Below, in pieces: positions 16,780 to 25,664 of a stretch of 64,000 nucleotides of DNA. Position 1 is the first letter of the stretch; the number at the start of each line of letters is the position of its first letter. The stretch lies in assembly GCA_963677135.2 (NCBI GenBank), contig CAXXLS010000012.1, positions 124,001 to 188,000 of the forward strand, written 5' to 3'. The translations under genes and the position numbers were made by a program. The DNA comes from Seleniibacterium sp963677135 (GTDB lineage: Bacteria > Desulfobacterota > Desulfuromonadia > Desulfuromonadales > Geopsychrobacteraceae). The notes under the pieces are model-generated. The model did no database searches. It was not told the DNA's origin and saw only the letters and a list, made by a program, of their open reading frames with translations.

Positions 16780-17733
16780 ATGTTCAAAAGAATCACGTTG
16801 TTGATGGTATGTTTGCTTTGTTACGGAACCTTGGTGTTCGGTGCCGACCAGTATAAATGGCCGGTTCGCAATATCGAACTGATCGTTCCTGCCAGCGCCG
16901 GTGGGGATACCGACTTCAATGCCCGGGTTATGGCAAAATACTTCAACAAATTGACCGGCGTGTCGATGATTATCACCAACATGACCGGTGGCGGCGGTAC
17001 CATCGGCGTCTCCCACGTCAAAGATTCCAAACCCGATGGCAGCGTCATGTTCTTCGGCCACACCGGTCAGATGATCGTGACCCAGGTTTCCGGTCTCGCC
17101 GATTACACTCTGGCCGATTTCGAACTGTGCTGTATCCCTGCTGTTGAAAAAAGTTCAGTTCTGGTTGTGCGCAAATCCCTGGGCGTAAACACGCTGAAGG
17201 AGCTCCTGGACTACTCCCAGAAAGAACGTGTCATCTTCGCTTCTGAACTGGGCGGCTACTCAAACATCCAGGCCCTGGTTATTGAAAAAGAAACCGGCAT
17301 CAAGTTCGATATCGTTGATATCGGGTCTTCTGCTGAAAAAGTCACCAATATCCTTGGCGGCCGGGTTGATGCCGCGGTTCTGTCCTACGGCGCCGTTGCC
17401 GACTACATCAAAACCGGCGCCATGGTCGCCCTGGCCCAGACCGGCGGCGTGCGCAATGAACTCATCAAGGTCGACATTCCGACCTTTACTGAAGGCGGGT
17501 TCAACTTTGCTATGGAGAGACAATTCATCGCCGCCTTTCCGAAAGGGACTGACAGCGAATTTGTGAAGCAGGTCGGCCTGGCCATGAAAAAAGTGACCGA
17601 AATGCCTGAATACGCAAAAGAACTCGAAAATACCTACAAGCAACCGGTGACCTTCTACGGTCCCGAGGACGCTGCCGTGGTTCTGGATAAAGTCTATAAT
17701 GATTTTATGAGCTTCAAGTCCCTGATGCAGTAA
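16780..17733 (+). CDS. tctC: tripartite tricarboxylate-type transporter binding protein (TctC/Bug family) 1
   Basis: 317 residues. A signal peptide (about 1-22, cleavage near VFGA/D) is followed by the Bug-family start WPVRNIELIVPASAGGDTD and NMTGGGGTIG, which form the carboxylate-binding loops. A periplasmic receptor for an organic acid, likely a sugar acid given the neighbours. AAAGGAGAAAAAGGA precedes the start. In this operon the order is tctB-tctA-tctC followed by a LarA-like gene. Confidence 0.92.
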   Translation: MFKRITLLMVCLLCYGTLVFGADQYKWPVRNIELIVPASAGGDTDFNARVMAKYFNKLTGVSMIITNMTGGGGTIGVSHVKDSKPDGSVMFFGHTGQMIVTQVSGLADYTLADFELCCIPAVEKSSVLVVRKSLGVNTLKELLDYSQKERVIFASELGGYSNIQALVIEKETGIKFDIVDIGSSAEKVTNILGGRVDAAVLSYGAVADYIKTGAMVALAQTGGVRNELIKVDIPTFTEGGFNFAMERQFIAAFPKGTDSEFVKQVGLAMKKVTEMPEYAKELENTYKQPVTFYGPEDAAVVLDKVYNDFMSFKSLMQ

Positions 17734-17744
17734 TTAACCTGACG

Positions 17745-17770
17745 CCGCCCTCCTGACCACGGGAGGGCGG
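17745..17770 (+). other. hairpin between tctC and the LarA-like gene
   Basis: A 9-bp GC-rich stem (CCGCCCTCC / GGAGGGCGG) with no T-run. It is more likely an mRNA 3' stabiliser for the binding-protein message than a terminator. Confidence 0.55.
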
Positions 17771-17814
17771 TGGATATCTCCCTGGGGGAGTTTTGTAAAA
17801 GGATAGAGGTTATT

Positions 17815-19104
17815 ATGAGTGGCATCGTTTCTGAGCTTCTCCGGGATGTTCCCATTCCCAAGATGTTTCGTGTCAAGCAGCAGCTCAACAAAGAACAGAT
17901 TCCGGTCGCCGATATTCCCGACGTCATCTTCAAGGAGCTCGATGCGGTCGAATTTTCCGGGAAAATCAAGCCGGGTATGAGAATCGCGATTACCGCGGGC
18001 AGTCGCGGAGTCGACAACGTTGCCCTGATCACGAAGTCTCTGGCCGACTATGTCAAATCCCGGGGGGGCGAGCCTTTCGTCGTCCCGGCCATGGGCAGTC
18101 ACGGAGGCGCTTCAGCGGAAGGGCAAAGAGCGATTCTTCATGGGTATGGCGTCACCGAAGACTATATCGGATGCCCGATTCTTTCGTCCATGGAAACCGT
18201 CTGTATCGGTCAGACCGACGATGGCCGTGATGTCCATATTGACCGCAATGCTGCCGAGGCCGACGGCATTATCGTTTCCTGCCGGGTGAAACCTCATACC
18301 GGGTTTCGCGGACCTTATGAAAGCGGCATCATGAAAATGATGGCCATCGGTCTGGGCAAGCAGTACGGGGCTGAGTGCTGTCATAATGAAGGTTTTAAAA
18401 ATATGGGGGAGAACGTTCCCCGTTTCGGCAAGGCGATTATCAAGCATGCCAATATCCTGTTCGCCACGGCAATGATTGAAAATGCCTTTGATAAGACCAT
18501 GAAGATCGCCATGGTCGATGCGCCCGACATCGCCGAGACCGAACCGCGGTTGCTCAAGGAAGCCTATGCGGCGATGGGCAAGATTATCGTTGGCGAGTGT
18601 GATGTCCTGATCGTCGATGAAATCGGCAAGAATATCAGCGGTGCCGGCATGGATCCCAATATAACCGGGACCTTTATTACTCCTTACGCCAGCGGCGGGC
18701 TGAAGTGGCAGCGAATTGCCCTGCTCGATCTGACCGACGAGTCCTGTGGTAACGCCATTGGCATTGGGCCGGCGACCTCGATTACCAGGAAGCTGTTTGA
18801 CAAAATGGATCTCAATTCCATGTATGCCAATGGCATCACCAGCACCGTCCTGGGGAATTCGAAGATTCCGGCAATCATGGACACCGACAAGGAGGCCATC
18901 CAGATCTGTCTGAGGACCTGTACCGGTGTTGACCACTCAAAATTGAAAGTCGTGCGGATCATCAATACCCTTGAGATCGAACATATCCTGCTGTCGGAAG
19001 CTTATCTCGAGGAGGTGGATCGCTATCCCGACCTGATCGTCGAATCTGACCCGCAGGAGATGGTTTTTGATGACAACGGCGAACTCGTTTCGGGGATTTT
19101 CTAG
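17815..19104 (+). CDS. LarA-like nickel-pincer-dependent 2-hydroxyacid racemase/epimerase 1
   Basis: 429 residues from the ATG at 17815 (AGAGG just upstream; an in-frame GTG at 17770 is within the preceding hairpin). The DUF2088/LarA catalytic layout is visible: R64 in AGSRGVD, H96 in GSHGGAS, H161 in KPHTGF, K174 in SGIMKM and H190 in ECCH. The 16-residue step from K174 to H190 equals K184-H200 of lactate racemase, the lysine that holds the pincer cofactor and the nickel-binding histidine. Superfamily members racemise or epimerise 2-hydroxyacids, including sugar acids. Last in the tctBAC operon, it probably inverts C2 of the imported acid; the substrate is unknown. Confidence 0.8.
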   Translation: MSGIVSELLRDVPIPKMFRVKQQLNKEQIPVADIPDVIFKELDAVEFSGKIKPGMRIAITAGSRGVDNVALITKSLADYVKSRGGEPFVVPAMGSHGGASAEGQRAILHGYGVTEDYIGCPILSSMETVCIGQTDDGRDVHIDRNAAEADGIIVSCRVKPHTGFRGPYESGIMKMMAIGLGKQYGAECCHNEGFKNMGENVPRFGKAIIKHANILFATAMIENAFDKTMKIAMVDAPDIAETEPRLLKEAYAAMGKIIVGECDVLIVDEIGKNISGAGMDPNITGTFITPYASGGLKWQRIALLDLTDESCGNAIGIGPATSITRKLFDKMDLNSMYANGITSTVLGNSKIPAIMDTDKEAIQICLRTCTGVDHSKLKVVRIINTLEIEHILLSEAYLEEVDRYPDLIVESDPQEMVFDDNGELVSGIF

Positions 19105-19469
19105 GTCGGCCGGTTTTGTTCACGATCTCAGAAGTTGTTGCGGCTTTGCTGCTGTGACTCGCAGCAACGGAAAATTCGCCACGGGTCGCCTGGGGGATTT
19201 CTCCACGCCGCCCGGGGCTTCATCATAGATCGCCAGGCACAGAGTGTCTGTGTCTGGCGCAGATGGTATTCAGCAATCGGGCTTGATCTGGATGAAGGAT
19301 ACGGCCGAGGCGGCCGTCTGTTTGAAGCTTAACCTGTTGTCAAGATATTGCATGCAAGTCAGTAACGCCCTCTTCGCGCCTGCCTGACTGAACACTCATG
19401 CCGGGGAGAGTCACCAAGGTGGTCTGTCCCCCATTTGCTATCACGTTTCGTGAGAGAACTATCGATAAA
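19105..19469. other. intergenic region before gudD copy 3
   Basis: 365 bp with no credible gene. A hairpin at about 19230-19260 (CGCCAGGCACAGA with near complement) lacks a T-run. I see no LacI-type operator, unlike the other sugar-acid promoters, so how gudD copy 3 is expressed is unclear. Confidence 0.5.
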
Positions 19470-20910
19470 AGGACGAAAGACATGACACAAATGTATGGAA
19501 CGCCGGTCGTTACGGATATGAAGGTTATTCCCGTCGCCGGATATGACAGCATGACCCTGACCTTAAGTGGCGCGCACTCGGCCATCTTTACCCGGAACCT
19601 GGTCATTCTTACCGATAACAGTGGCAACACCGGAGTCGGCGAAGTTCACGGCGGCGAAGAGATCCGCAAATCGCTGGAGGCCAGCATTCCGTTCGTGGTC
19701 GGCAGCCAGATCGGAGCCTATCGCCAGACCATTCAGAAGATTCAGAATGCCCGGACCGGAAAACTGTCCGATGAAGAGGCCGACGGCCTGCAGAAACTGT
19801 CCCTGAAGAACCTGCAGTTTGTTGTCCAGTCCGAGACCGCGGTCGAATCGGCGCTGCTTGACCTGCTGGGGAAATTCACCAACCAGCCGGTTGCCGCCCT
19901 GCTCGGCAACGGCCTCCAGCGCAAGGCCGTGACCATCCTCGGTTACCTGTTCTACATCGCCGACAAAAGCAAAGCCGATCAACCGTACATCTCCGAAAGC
20001 GACAGCAGCAACCCGTGGTTCAAGCGTCGCCGTGAAGTGGCCATGGATGCCGCGGCGATCGTCGAGCTCGCCCAGGCGTCGAAAGAGCATTACGGCTTCA
20101 AGGATTTCAAGCTGAAGGCCGGGGTTCTGGAAGGGGAGAAGGAGATCCTGGCCTGCCAGGAGCTGAAAAAACATTTTCCCGATGCGCGGATCAATATCGA
20201 TCCCAACGGGGCCTGGTACCTGGAAGAAGCCATCGAGCTGTGTAAAGACCAGCACCATGTCCTGACCTATGTCGAAGACCCCTGTGGACCTGAGGCCGGG
20301 TTCTCTGGCCGTGAGATCATGGCGGAATTCAAGGACGCCACCGGATTCCAGTTGGCGACCAACATGATCGCCACCAACTGGCGGCAGTTCAATCACGCCG
20401 TCAAGCTCAAGGCGGTCGATATCCCGCTGGCCGATCCCCACTTCTGGACCATGGAAGGGTCGGTCCGGGTTGCCCAGCTGTGTCACGACTGGGGCATGAC
20501 CTGGGGCTCCCACTCCAATAACCACTTTGACATTTCCCTTGCCATCTTCACCCATGTCGCCGCCGCGGCACCGGGTGAGATCACGGCGATGGATACCCAC
20601 TGGATCTGGCAGGAAGGACAGCACCTGAGCAAGGAGCCGCTGGTGATCAAGGACGGTCAGATCGCCATCCCTGACGCACCGGGTCTTGGTATCGAAATCG
20701 ATATGGACAAGGTGATGAAGGCCAACGAGCTTTACAACAGCCTCAAGTTCAAGGGGCGTGACGATTCCATCGCCATGCAGTACCTGATCCCGGGCTGGAC
20801 GTTCGACAGCAAGAAACCGTGTATGGTGCGCTAGGACGCCTTTGTGAGGTGATCCCGGGAACGCCGCAAGGAAAAAGCCTCTCCGACCGTCTGTTGGGGA
20901 GGCTTTTTTT
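19470..20910 (+). repeat. direct repeat copy B (gudD plus terminator), 1,441 bp
   Basis: Near-perfect copy of 11498-12938 in the same orientation. The left junction cuts the Shine-Dalgarno: copy A has CGGAGGACG while copy B has AAAAGGACG. The right junction lies in the terminator T-run, and the flanks are unrelated. Confidence 0.93.
19482..20834 (+). CDS. gudD: glucarate dehydratase, copy 3
   Basis: 450 residues, identical in protein sequence to copy 2, with the full catalytic set K210, K212, D240, E265, N294, H344 and D371. I use the ATG at 19482 because it corresponds to copy 2; the frame is open upstream to 19398 only by chance. The gene stands alone between the tctBAC-larA operon and ssb. 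Its ribosome site is reduced to AAAAGGA by the repeat junction, so it may be translated less well than copy 2. Confidence 0.94.
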   Translation: MTQMYGTPVVTDMKVIPVAGYDSMTLTLSGAHSAIFTRNLVILTDNSGNTGVGEVHGGEEIRKSLEASIPFVVGSQIGAYRQTIQKIQNARTGKLSDEEADGLQKLSLKNLQFVVQSETAVESALLDLLGKFTNQPVAALLGNGLQRKAVTILGYLFYIADKSKADQPYISESDSSNPWFKRRREVAMDAAAIVELAQASKEHYGFKDFKLKAGVLEGEKEILACQELKKHFPDARINIDPNGAWYLEEAIELCKDQHHVLTYVEDPCGPEAGFSGREIMAEFKDATGFQLATNMIATNWRQFNHAVKLKAVDIPLADPHFWTMEGSVRVAQLCHDWGMTWGSHSNNHFDISLAIFTHVAAAAPGEITAMDTHWIWQEGQHLSKEPLVIKDGQIAIPDAPGLGIEIDMDKVMKANELYNSLKFKGRDDSIAMQYLIPGWTFDSKKPCMVR

Positions 20911-20911
20911 T
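20876..20911 (+). terminator. terminator of gudD copy 3
   Basis: The same stem as at 12904, with the C-to-T change at 20895 turning one G-C pair into G-U, followed by eight T. Confidence 0.87.
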
Positions 20912-21094
20912 GTCCGATGGGGCGTGGAGCATATCATGCGGACACACCTGGCCAGGGCGATGTGAGCGACTGAAGGCGCGCAGTTGCCGAACCCTGCCGT
21001 CAGATATTTTCTTCATTGAGAAGAACCCGGGAAATCTGTAATATGCAGGTTCGGATTTGATTTGCAATAACAAGAAATTTTTCACGGAGGTGTC

Positions 21095-21607
21095 ATGTCG
21101 GTAAACAAAGTCATTCTGGTCGGAAATCTCGGGAAGGACCCTGAATTGCGATATACCCCATCCGGGGCGGCGGTCGCCACTTTTTCTCTGGCAACGACCG
21201 AACGGTATAAGGATCGCGACGGCAATCGCCAGGAGAAAACAGAGTGGCACAACATCGTCGCCTGGCGGCAGCTTGCCGAAATTTGTGGAAAATATCTTCA
21301 CAAGGGACGCCAGGTTTATATCGAGGGTCGGATTCAGACACGTTCCTACGATGATCGTGACGGCAACAAGCGCTATATCACCGAGATCGTTGCCGACCAG
21401 ATGCAGATGCTCGGTAACCGCGACGACAGCCAGGGGGGCGGATATGGTGGCGGCCAGAATTATCAGGGAGGCGGTTCGGGATATTCTCAAGGCGCCTCAG
21501 CCGGAGGTCAGGGCGGTGGAAAAAGCTCGGCCGGCAGTTATGGTGCCCCTGATTCCAATGATTTTGATGATCCGGTGTTCAATCCGGATGACGAAATTCC
21601 TTTCTAA
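21095..21607 (+). CDS. ssb: single-stranded DNA-binding protein
   Basis: 170 residues. An OB-fold (about 1-108) begins SVNKVILVGNLGKDPELRYT and includes WHNIVAWRQLAEICGKYLHKG. A Gly/Gln/Ser-rich linker and the acidic tip DDEIPF, the docking tail for replication and repair partners, complete it. It binds single-stranded DNA as a tetramer during replication, recombination and repair. CACGGAGGTG precedes the start. It is a housekeeping gene embedded between catabolic genes, flanked by a terminator on each side. Confidence 0.97.
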   Translation: MSVNKVILVGNLGKDPELRYTPSGAAVATFSLATTERYKDRDGNRQEKTEWHNIVAWRQLAEICGKYLHKGRQVYIEGRIQTRSYDDRDGNKRYITEIVADQMQMLGNRDDSQGGGYGGGQNYQGGGSGYSQGASAGGQGGGKSSAGSYGAPDSNDFDDPVFNPDDEIPF

Positions 21608-21638
21608 ATTCTGATAATTCAGTAATCGCGGAAATAAA

Positions 21639-21679
21639 CATAAAATCCCCAGTCATTTCAAATGATTGGGGATTTTATG
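21639..21679. terminator. bidirectional terminator after ssb
   Basis: A long hairpin (CATAAAATCCCCA and complement, with TCATTTCAAATGA at the tip). The A- and T-rich stem bases supply a T-run on either strand. Confidence 0.82.
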
Positions 21680-21999
21680 TTGAAGAAGATTTTAATGTCA
21701 GGCGTCAGATTTATTATCTATATTTGGTTGAAATAAAAGACTCTGTTAGGGAATGAAGTTGATCTTGCAAAGCCCAGCCGAGTGTTCTCAGGAGCATGGT
21801 GCAGATCCTCGTCACATGTGCATGGCTATTGAGAATCTGCACAAGTGTGGCAGGCAGTAGATGGATTGTCGGTTCTCATAACTTACAAGGATAAATACCC
21901 TTATTATTGTCATAGCCCCATACCTGATTCCTTTGCCGAAACCTCATAATTTTCAAGGTTTGAAATGCGCCTCTCAATTTGTAGGCCCCATCTTCTTTC
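21680..21999. other. intergenic region left of the insertion sequence
   Basis: About 320 bp, lower in GC than the surroundings. I see no convincing gene, RNA or operator. Joined to the sequence right of the IS, one antisense frame stays open for roughly 80 codons without a recognisable start or family. Confidence 0.4.
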
Positions 22000-22008
22000 G
22001 GGCAATCA
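22000..22008 (+). repeat. target-site duplication, left copy
   Basis: GGGCAATCA immediately before the left inverted repeat; the same nine bases follow the right inverted repeat at 23263-23271. Confidence 0.88.
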
Positions 22009-23262
22009 CACTGCTGTCTCACAGTTTGATCAATAAATAGAAGGCTTGGAAACTCACTTGTGGTATACTCAGTTCGCCAAAACACAAGTAACTACAAGGA
22101 GTTCCAAGCCATGGCACATTGTAGCACTGTTCTTTCTCAAATAGTACGAATTTTCCCGAGACATGAATTTCAGCACCTCGCCAACAAGCATCACGAGGGA
22201 CAGAAATTCCGCTCGTTTTCCCGTTGGTCTCAGTTTGTCGCCATGTTGACCGCGCAGCTGTCCGCGCGGAGCAGCCTGCGTGACGTGGTCGATAATCTCG
22301 GCGTTCAGGGTGGCAAGCTCTACCACCTCGGCATCAAGGCGTTTAGCCGGGCGACACTGGCGCGCTGCAATGAAAAACAGCCGCACACGCTCTATGAAGA
22401 GCTTTTCAAGCGTCTCCTTGGGCGTTGCCAGGGCATGGCGCCACGCAACAAGAAATTCAAGCTCGATGGCAAGGTCTGCCTGCTGGATGCCTCGCTGGTT
22501 GAGCTCTCTCTTTCGCTCTTCCCCTGGGCCAGGTACCAGAAGACCAAGGGCGCAGCCAAGTTGCATATCGGCCTCGATGCCGATGGCTACCTGCCAGCCT
22601 TTGTCGATCTCACCCGGGGCAACGAGCATGAGATCAATCGGGCCAGAGAGCTCGAACTGACGAAAGGTTCCTACGTCGTTTTCGACCGTGGCTATATCGA
22701 CTACAGCTGGTATCAGGAACTCACGGAAGACGGAGTCTTCTTCGTCAGTCGCCTGAAAAGCAATGCCATCGTGACACCGGGCCGTAAGCGCCGTGGCCGC
22801 AAAAGTCCAGGCGTAATCGAGGACCGGGAGATTCGCTTGGGCAAACTGCCCGAAACCTTTCGGCTGGTCACTTACCTGGATCAGGAGACCGGCGTCACCT
22901 ACCAGTTCGTGACCAATTCCCTCGATATCCCAGCCCAAACGGTGGCCGATCTTTACAAAGAGCGCTGGCAGATCGAGCTCTTCTTCAAGTGGATCAAGCA
23001 GAACCTGCGCGTGAAGAGCTTTCTCGGCACCTCGATGAACGCGGTCAAGACCCAGCTCTGGATCGCGCTATGCGCCTACCTGGTGCTCTCGTTTCTGAAG
23101 TTCCAGTCGAAAATCGGAGCTTCGTTGCAGTGTATGCTGCGGATATTGCAACTCAATTTATTTGAACGGCGCGATTTGATGGGCCTATTTCGGCCGCCAG
23201 ACCGCACAAATAAACATGAAATCAAACAGTTAGCTCTGCTTTGAAACTATGAGACAGCAGTG
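22009..23262 (+). mobile_element. complete IS4-family insertion sequence (DUF4372 type), 1,254 bp
   Basis: The ends are 19-bp inverted repeats beginning CACTGCTGTCTCA (22009-22027 and 23244-23262, one mismatch), and the element is flanked by a 9-bp direct repeat GGGCAATCA. It holds one intact transposase gene whose stop codon touches the right repeat. Perfect target duplication and an unbroken gene point to recent insertion. It sits between ssb and an OmpA-like gene without breaking a recognised gene. Confidence 0.92.
22111..23244 (+). CDS. IS4-family transposase
   Basis: 377 residues from the ATG at 22111 (AAGGAG 9 nt upstream). Residues about 1-75 are a DUF4372-type N-terminal DNA-binding region (FPRHEFQHLANKHH, FSRWSQFVAMLTAQLS). 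The DDE catalytic core follows: first Asp in CLLDASLVEL, second in VFDRGYIDY, and Glu in YKERWQIELFFKWIKQNL, which is an exact Y-x2-R-x3-E-x6-K signature. It catalyses cut-and-paste movement of its own element. All catalytic residues are present, so it should be active. Confidence 0.95.
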   Translation: MAHCSTVLSQIVRIFPRHEFQHLANKHHEGQKFRSFSRWSQFVAMLTAQLSARSSLRDVVDNLGVQGGKLYHLGIKAFSRATLARCNEKQPHTLYEELFKRLLGRCQGMAPRNKKFKLDGKVCLLDASLVELSLSLFPWARYQKTKGAAKLHIGLDADGYLPAFVDLTRGNEHEINRARELELTKGSYVVFDRGYIDYSWYQELTEDGVFFVSRLKSNAIVTPGRKRRGRKSPGVIEDREIRLGKLPETFRLVTYLDQETGVTYQFVTNSLDIPAQTVADLYKERWQIELFFKWIKQNLRVKSFLGTSMNAVKTQLWIALCAYLVLSFLKFQSKIGASLQCMLRILQLNLFERRDLMGLFRPPDRTNKHEIKQLALL

Positions 23263-23271
23263 GGGCAATCA
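23263..23271 (+). repeat. target-site duplication, right copy
   Basis: GGGCAATCA directly after the right inverted repeat, matching 22000-22008. Confidence 0.88.
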
Positions 23272-23391
23272 AATGTCTTGAAGGTCTTGCTAAATGTTAA
23301 AAGAAAGGTAACCTTTACTCTGAGGGCAGTATCTATGACCGAAGCAATCTCCCCACAATAATCAAAATCCCAATTTCCTTTGGAGGCTTAA

Positions 23392-24819
23392 ATGAAAAAA
23401 CATTTTCTCGTTATTTTCGGTTTTTTGCTGGTTTGGGGTGTGGTGGGTTGTGCACCTGTCATGCAGCCGCCATTAGAACCCCTTGCTTCCGATGCGATGC
23501 GGACCAAAGGAGGAAAGTACCTGCCTAAAGTCGAGAATTTTCAAGTGATCATTGATTCTTCGTTCAGCATGAACGAAGACGGTAAGAATGATTTTCTGGC
23601 GGCCAGGGATATTGTGCGCCGTATGAATCAACGTATTCCTGGTGATCTGAATTATGCCGGGGGATTGCGAAGCCTCGGCCATGAAAGTCACCAGTCGCCC
23701 AATCCAACTGATTTGCTGTATGGAATGACCACTTACCAGAAAGCCAAGTTCCATGAGGCTCTAGGCAAGATTCATTATGTCGGCGGGGCCACTCCCATGG
23801 CAGAAGCTATCAAGTCCGCGGGGCAGGACCTGAAGGGTCTTTCAGGAAAATCAGCTCTTATCATTGTCAGTGATGGGCTAGACATGGCAGATGCTCCGGC
23901 TGCTGCCAAACAAGTGAAAGCTATGTTGGGGGAGAATCTCTGCATCTATACAATTGCCGTGGGCCAAGAGAGAAATGGTACCGGTATTGATATGATGAAG
24001 CAACTTGCGGACATCGGCAAATGTGGCTTTGCTACCAGGGATATAGAATTGGCCGATGGCGCGGCCATGACATCCTTCGTCGACAAGGTTTTTGTCGGCA
24101 AGGAAAAGCCCGTTTTGGACAGCGACGGAGATGGTGTCGTTGATGAGAAGGATAAATGCCCCAACACTCCTCGGGGAGCGCGTGTCGACAAGGTTGGCTG
24201 CCCCCTCGACAGTGATGGTGATGGTGTCCTCGATTCCCTTGATAAATGCCCCAATACTCCTAAGGGAGCACCTGTAGACAAGGCTGGTTGCCCCCTCGAC
24301 AGTGATGGTGATGGCGTTTTCGACTACCTCGACAAATGTCCCGCCACCCCGAAGGGAGCACCTGTAGACAAGGTCGGCTGCCCCCGTGATAGTGATGGTG
24401 ATGGTGTTTTTGACTATCGCGATCAATGTCCGAATACTCCCAAAGGTGTGTCTGTCGATGCCAAAGGGTGTCCAACCGTTCTTACTTTGAAGATTAATTT
24501 TGGTAACAACAGCGATACCGTTGGTTCCCAGTACATGGGTGAAATTGCCAAAGCAGCGAAGTGTGTAAATAATTATCCCGGCAATGTGGTCTTTATCAAC
24601 GGTCACACAGACAGTCGTGGCAGCTCTGCATATAATCAGGCACTATCCGAACGGCGGGCTGCTGCTGTTGTCAAAGCATTGGTTGAGAATTTCGGAATCT
24701 CTCCCTCACGACTCAAAGCTCAAGGATTCGGTGAAGATCAGCCCATTGCGGACAATGCGACCCAAGAAGGGCGACAAATAAACAGACGGGTTGACGTTGC
24801 CTGCGGTGCAGGTAAGTAA
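23392..24819 (+). CDS. outer-membrane lipoprotein: VWA domain, four TSP3-like repeats, OmpA domain
   Basis: 475 residues. A lipoprotein signal peptide ends in the lipobox VVGC (Cys 20). A von Willebrand A domain follows (VIIDSSFSM MIDAS-type motif near residue 52; IIVSDGLD near 160), then four 30-residue calcium-type repeats (DSDGDGV...CPNTP) and a C-terminal OmpA domain (NGHTDSRGS, LSERRAAAV, QINRRVDV) that binds peptidoglycan. It probably ties the outer membrane to the cell wall and displays an adhesion-like VWA module in the periplasm. TTTGGAGG precedes the ATG. A strong terminator makes it monocistronic. Confidence 0.9.
   Translation: MKKHFLVIFGFLLVWGVVGCAPVMQPPLEPLASDAMRTKGGKYLPKVENFQVIIDSSFSMNEDGKNDFLAARDIVRRMNQRIPGDLNYAGGLRSLGHESHQSPNPTDLLYGMTTYQKAKFHEALGKIHYVGGATPMAEAIKSAGQDLKGLSGKSALIIVSDGLDMADAPAAAKQVKAMLGENLCIYTIAVGQERNGTGIDMMKQLADIGKCGFATRDIELADGAAMTSFVDKVFVGKEKPVLDSDGDGVVDEKDKCPNTPRGARVDKVGCPLDSDGDGVLDSLDKCPNTPKGAPVDKAGCPLDSDGDGVFDYLDKCPATPKGAPVDKVGCPRDSDGDGVFDYRDQCPNTPKGVSVDAKGCPTVLTLKINFGNNSDTVGSQYMGEIAKAAKCVNNYPGNVVFINGHTDSRGSSAYNQALSERRAAAVVKALVENFGISPSRLKAQGFGEDQPIADNATQEGRQINRRVDVACGAGK
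24118..24477 (+). repeat. four tandem 90-bp repeats encoding thrombospondin-3-like units
   Basis: Each unit encodes 30 residues beginning DSDGDGV and ending VGCPL or similar. The Asp-rich DxDxDG loops bind calcium in this family. Units 2 and 3 are the most alike at DNA level, hinting at copy-number change by slippage. Confidence 0.88.
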
Positions 24820-24835
24820 AACTGGAAGATTATTC

Positions 24836-24872
24836 AGGAGATCCGTGGGGCAGCCCACGGATCTCCTCTTTT
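24836..24872 (+). terminator. rho-independent terminator after the OmpA-like gene
   Basis: A 14-bp perfect stem (AGGAGATCCGTGGG and complement), a 4-nt loop, then CTTTT. Confidence 0.88.
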
Positions 24873-25019
24873 AGGGGGAGGGGAGAATTAATTTTAATAA
24901 TGAAAAGCTTGATCAGTTATTCGTTATAGCTTTTAAGCCATTTAAAGGTCCTTGGCTTTTTTAGACCCAGTAAAACTCTTTAACATAGGGGTTGGAATTG
25001 TAAGAAGGGAGAATATCTG

Positions 25020-25661
25020 ATGCGCCATTTTTTGTTTTTAATATTAACTCTCTTGTTATTGTTAACCTCATGTCAAAGTGTTTACTACGGAGCATGGGAA
25101 AAAGTTGGTGTTCATAAACGGGACATTTTGATCGATCGTGTCGAAAATGCTCGTGACGCTCAGAACGATGCTCAAGAACAGTTTAAGGATGCGTTGGAAG
25201 AGTTTTCCTCTATCGTCAACTTTGACGGTGGTGATTTACAGAAAATGTACAACCGACTCAGCGGTGAATATGAAGCGAGCCAGGAAGCAGCAACCGAAGT
25301 ATCCGAACGAATTGACAAGGTCGAAAATGTTGCACACGCACTGTTTAAGGAATGGGAAGGAGAATTAGACCAGTACAGCAACAGCAGTTTTCGTGCTGAT
25401 AGCTCACGAAAACTGAAAGAAACCCGCTTGAAATATGCAGGACTCATTAAAACCATGAGAACTGCTGAGAAAAAAATGGCACCGGTATTGACTTTGTTTA
25501 ATGATAATGTCCTCTATCTTAAACATAATCTGAACGCACGCGCTATTGGCTCCTTAAAAGGGGAATTCAATAAGATCAAGCAGGATATAGATGTGCTCAT
25601 TGCCGAGATGAACCGCTCAATCCAAACCTCCAATGATTTTATTAAAGCTCTGAAACAATAG
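25020..25661 (+). CDS. DUF2959-family lipoprotein
   Basis: 213 residues with a lipoprotein signal (LLLLLTSC, lipid-anchored Cys 18). The conserved family start is YYGAWEKVGVHKRDILIDRVENARDAQ, here broken only by small changes; the rest is a long alpha-helical, coiled-coil-rich region (LSGEYEASQEAATEVSERI; VLYLKHNLNARAIGSLKGE). It is probably anchored in the periplasm. The family has no established function. AAGGGAG precedes the ATG. It has lower GC than the catabolic genes and follows the OmpA-like gene in the same direction but after its terminator. Confidence 0.83.
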   Translation: MRHFLFLILTLLLLLTSCQSVYYGAWEKVGVHKRDILIDRVENARDAQNDAQEQFKDALEEFSSIVNFDGGDLQKMYNRLSGEYEASQEAATEVSERIDKVENVAHALFKEWEGELDQYSNSSFRADSSRKLKETRLKYAGLIKTMRTAEKKMAPVLTLFNDNVLYLKHNLNARAIGSLKGEFNKIKQDIDVLIAEMNRSIQTSNDFIKALKQ

Positions 25662-25664
25662 TAC

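Noticed and set aside
21876..23385. Antisense frame of roughly 80 codons that becomes continuous when the IS4 element and one target duplication are removed
   Set aside because: No start codon with a ribosome site, Phe/Lys-rich composition, no recognisable family, and it overlaps the leader of the OmpA-like gene. Chance in a low-GC spacer is more likely.
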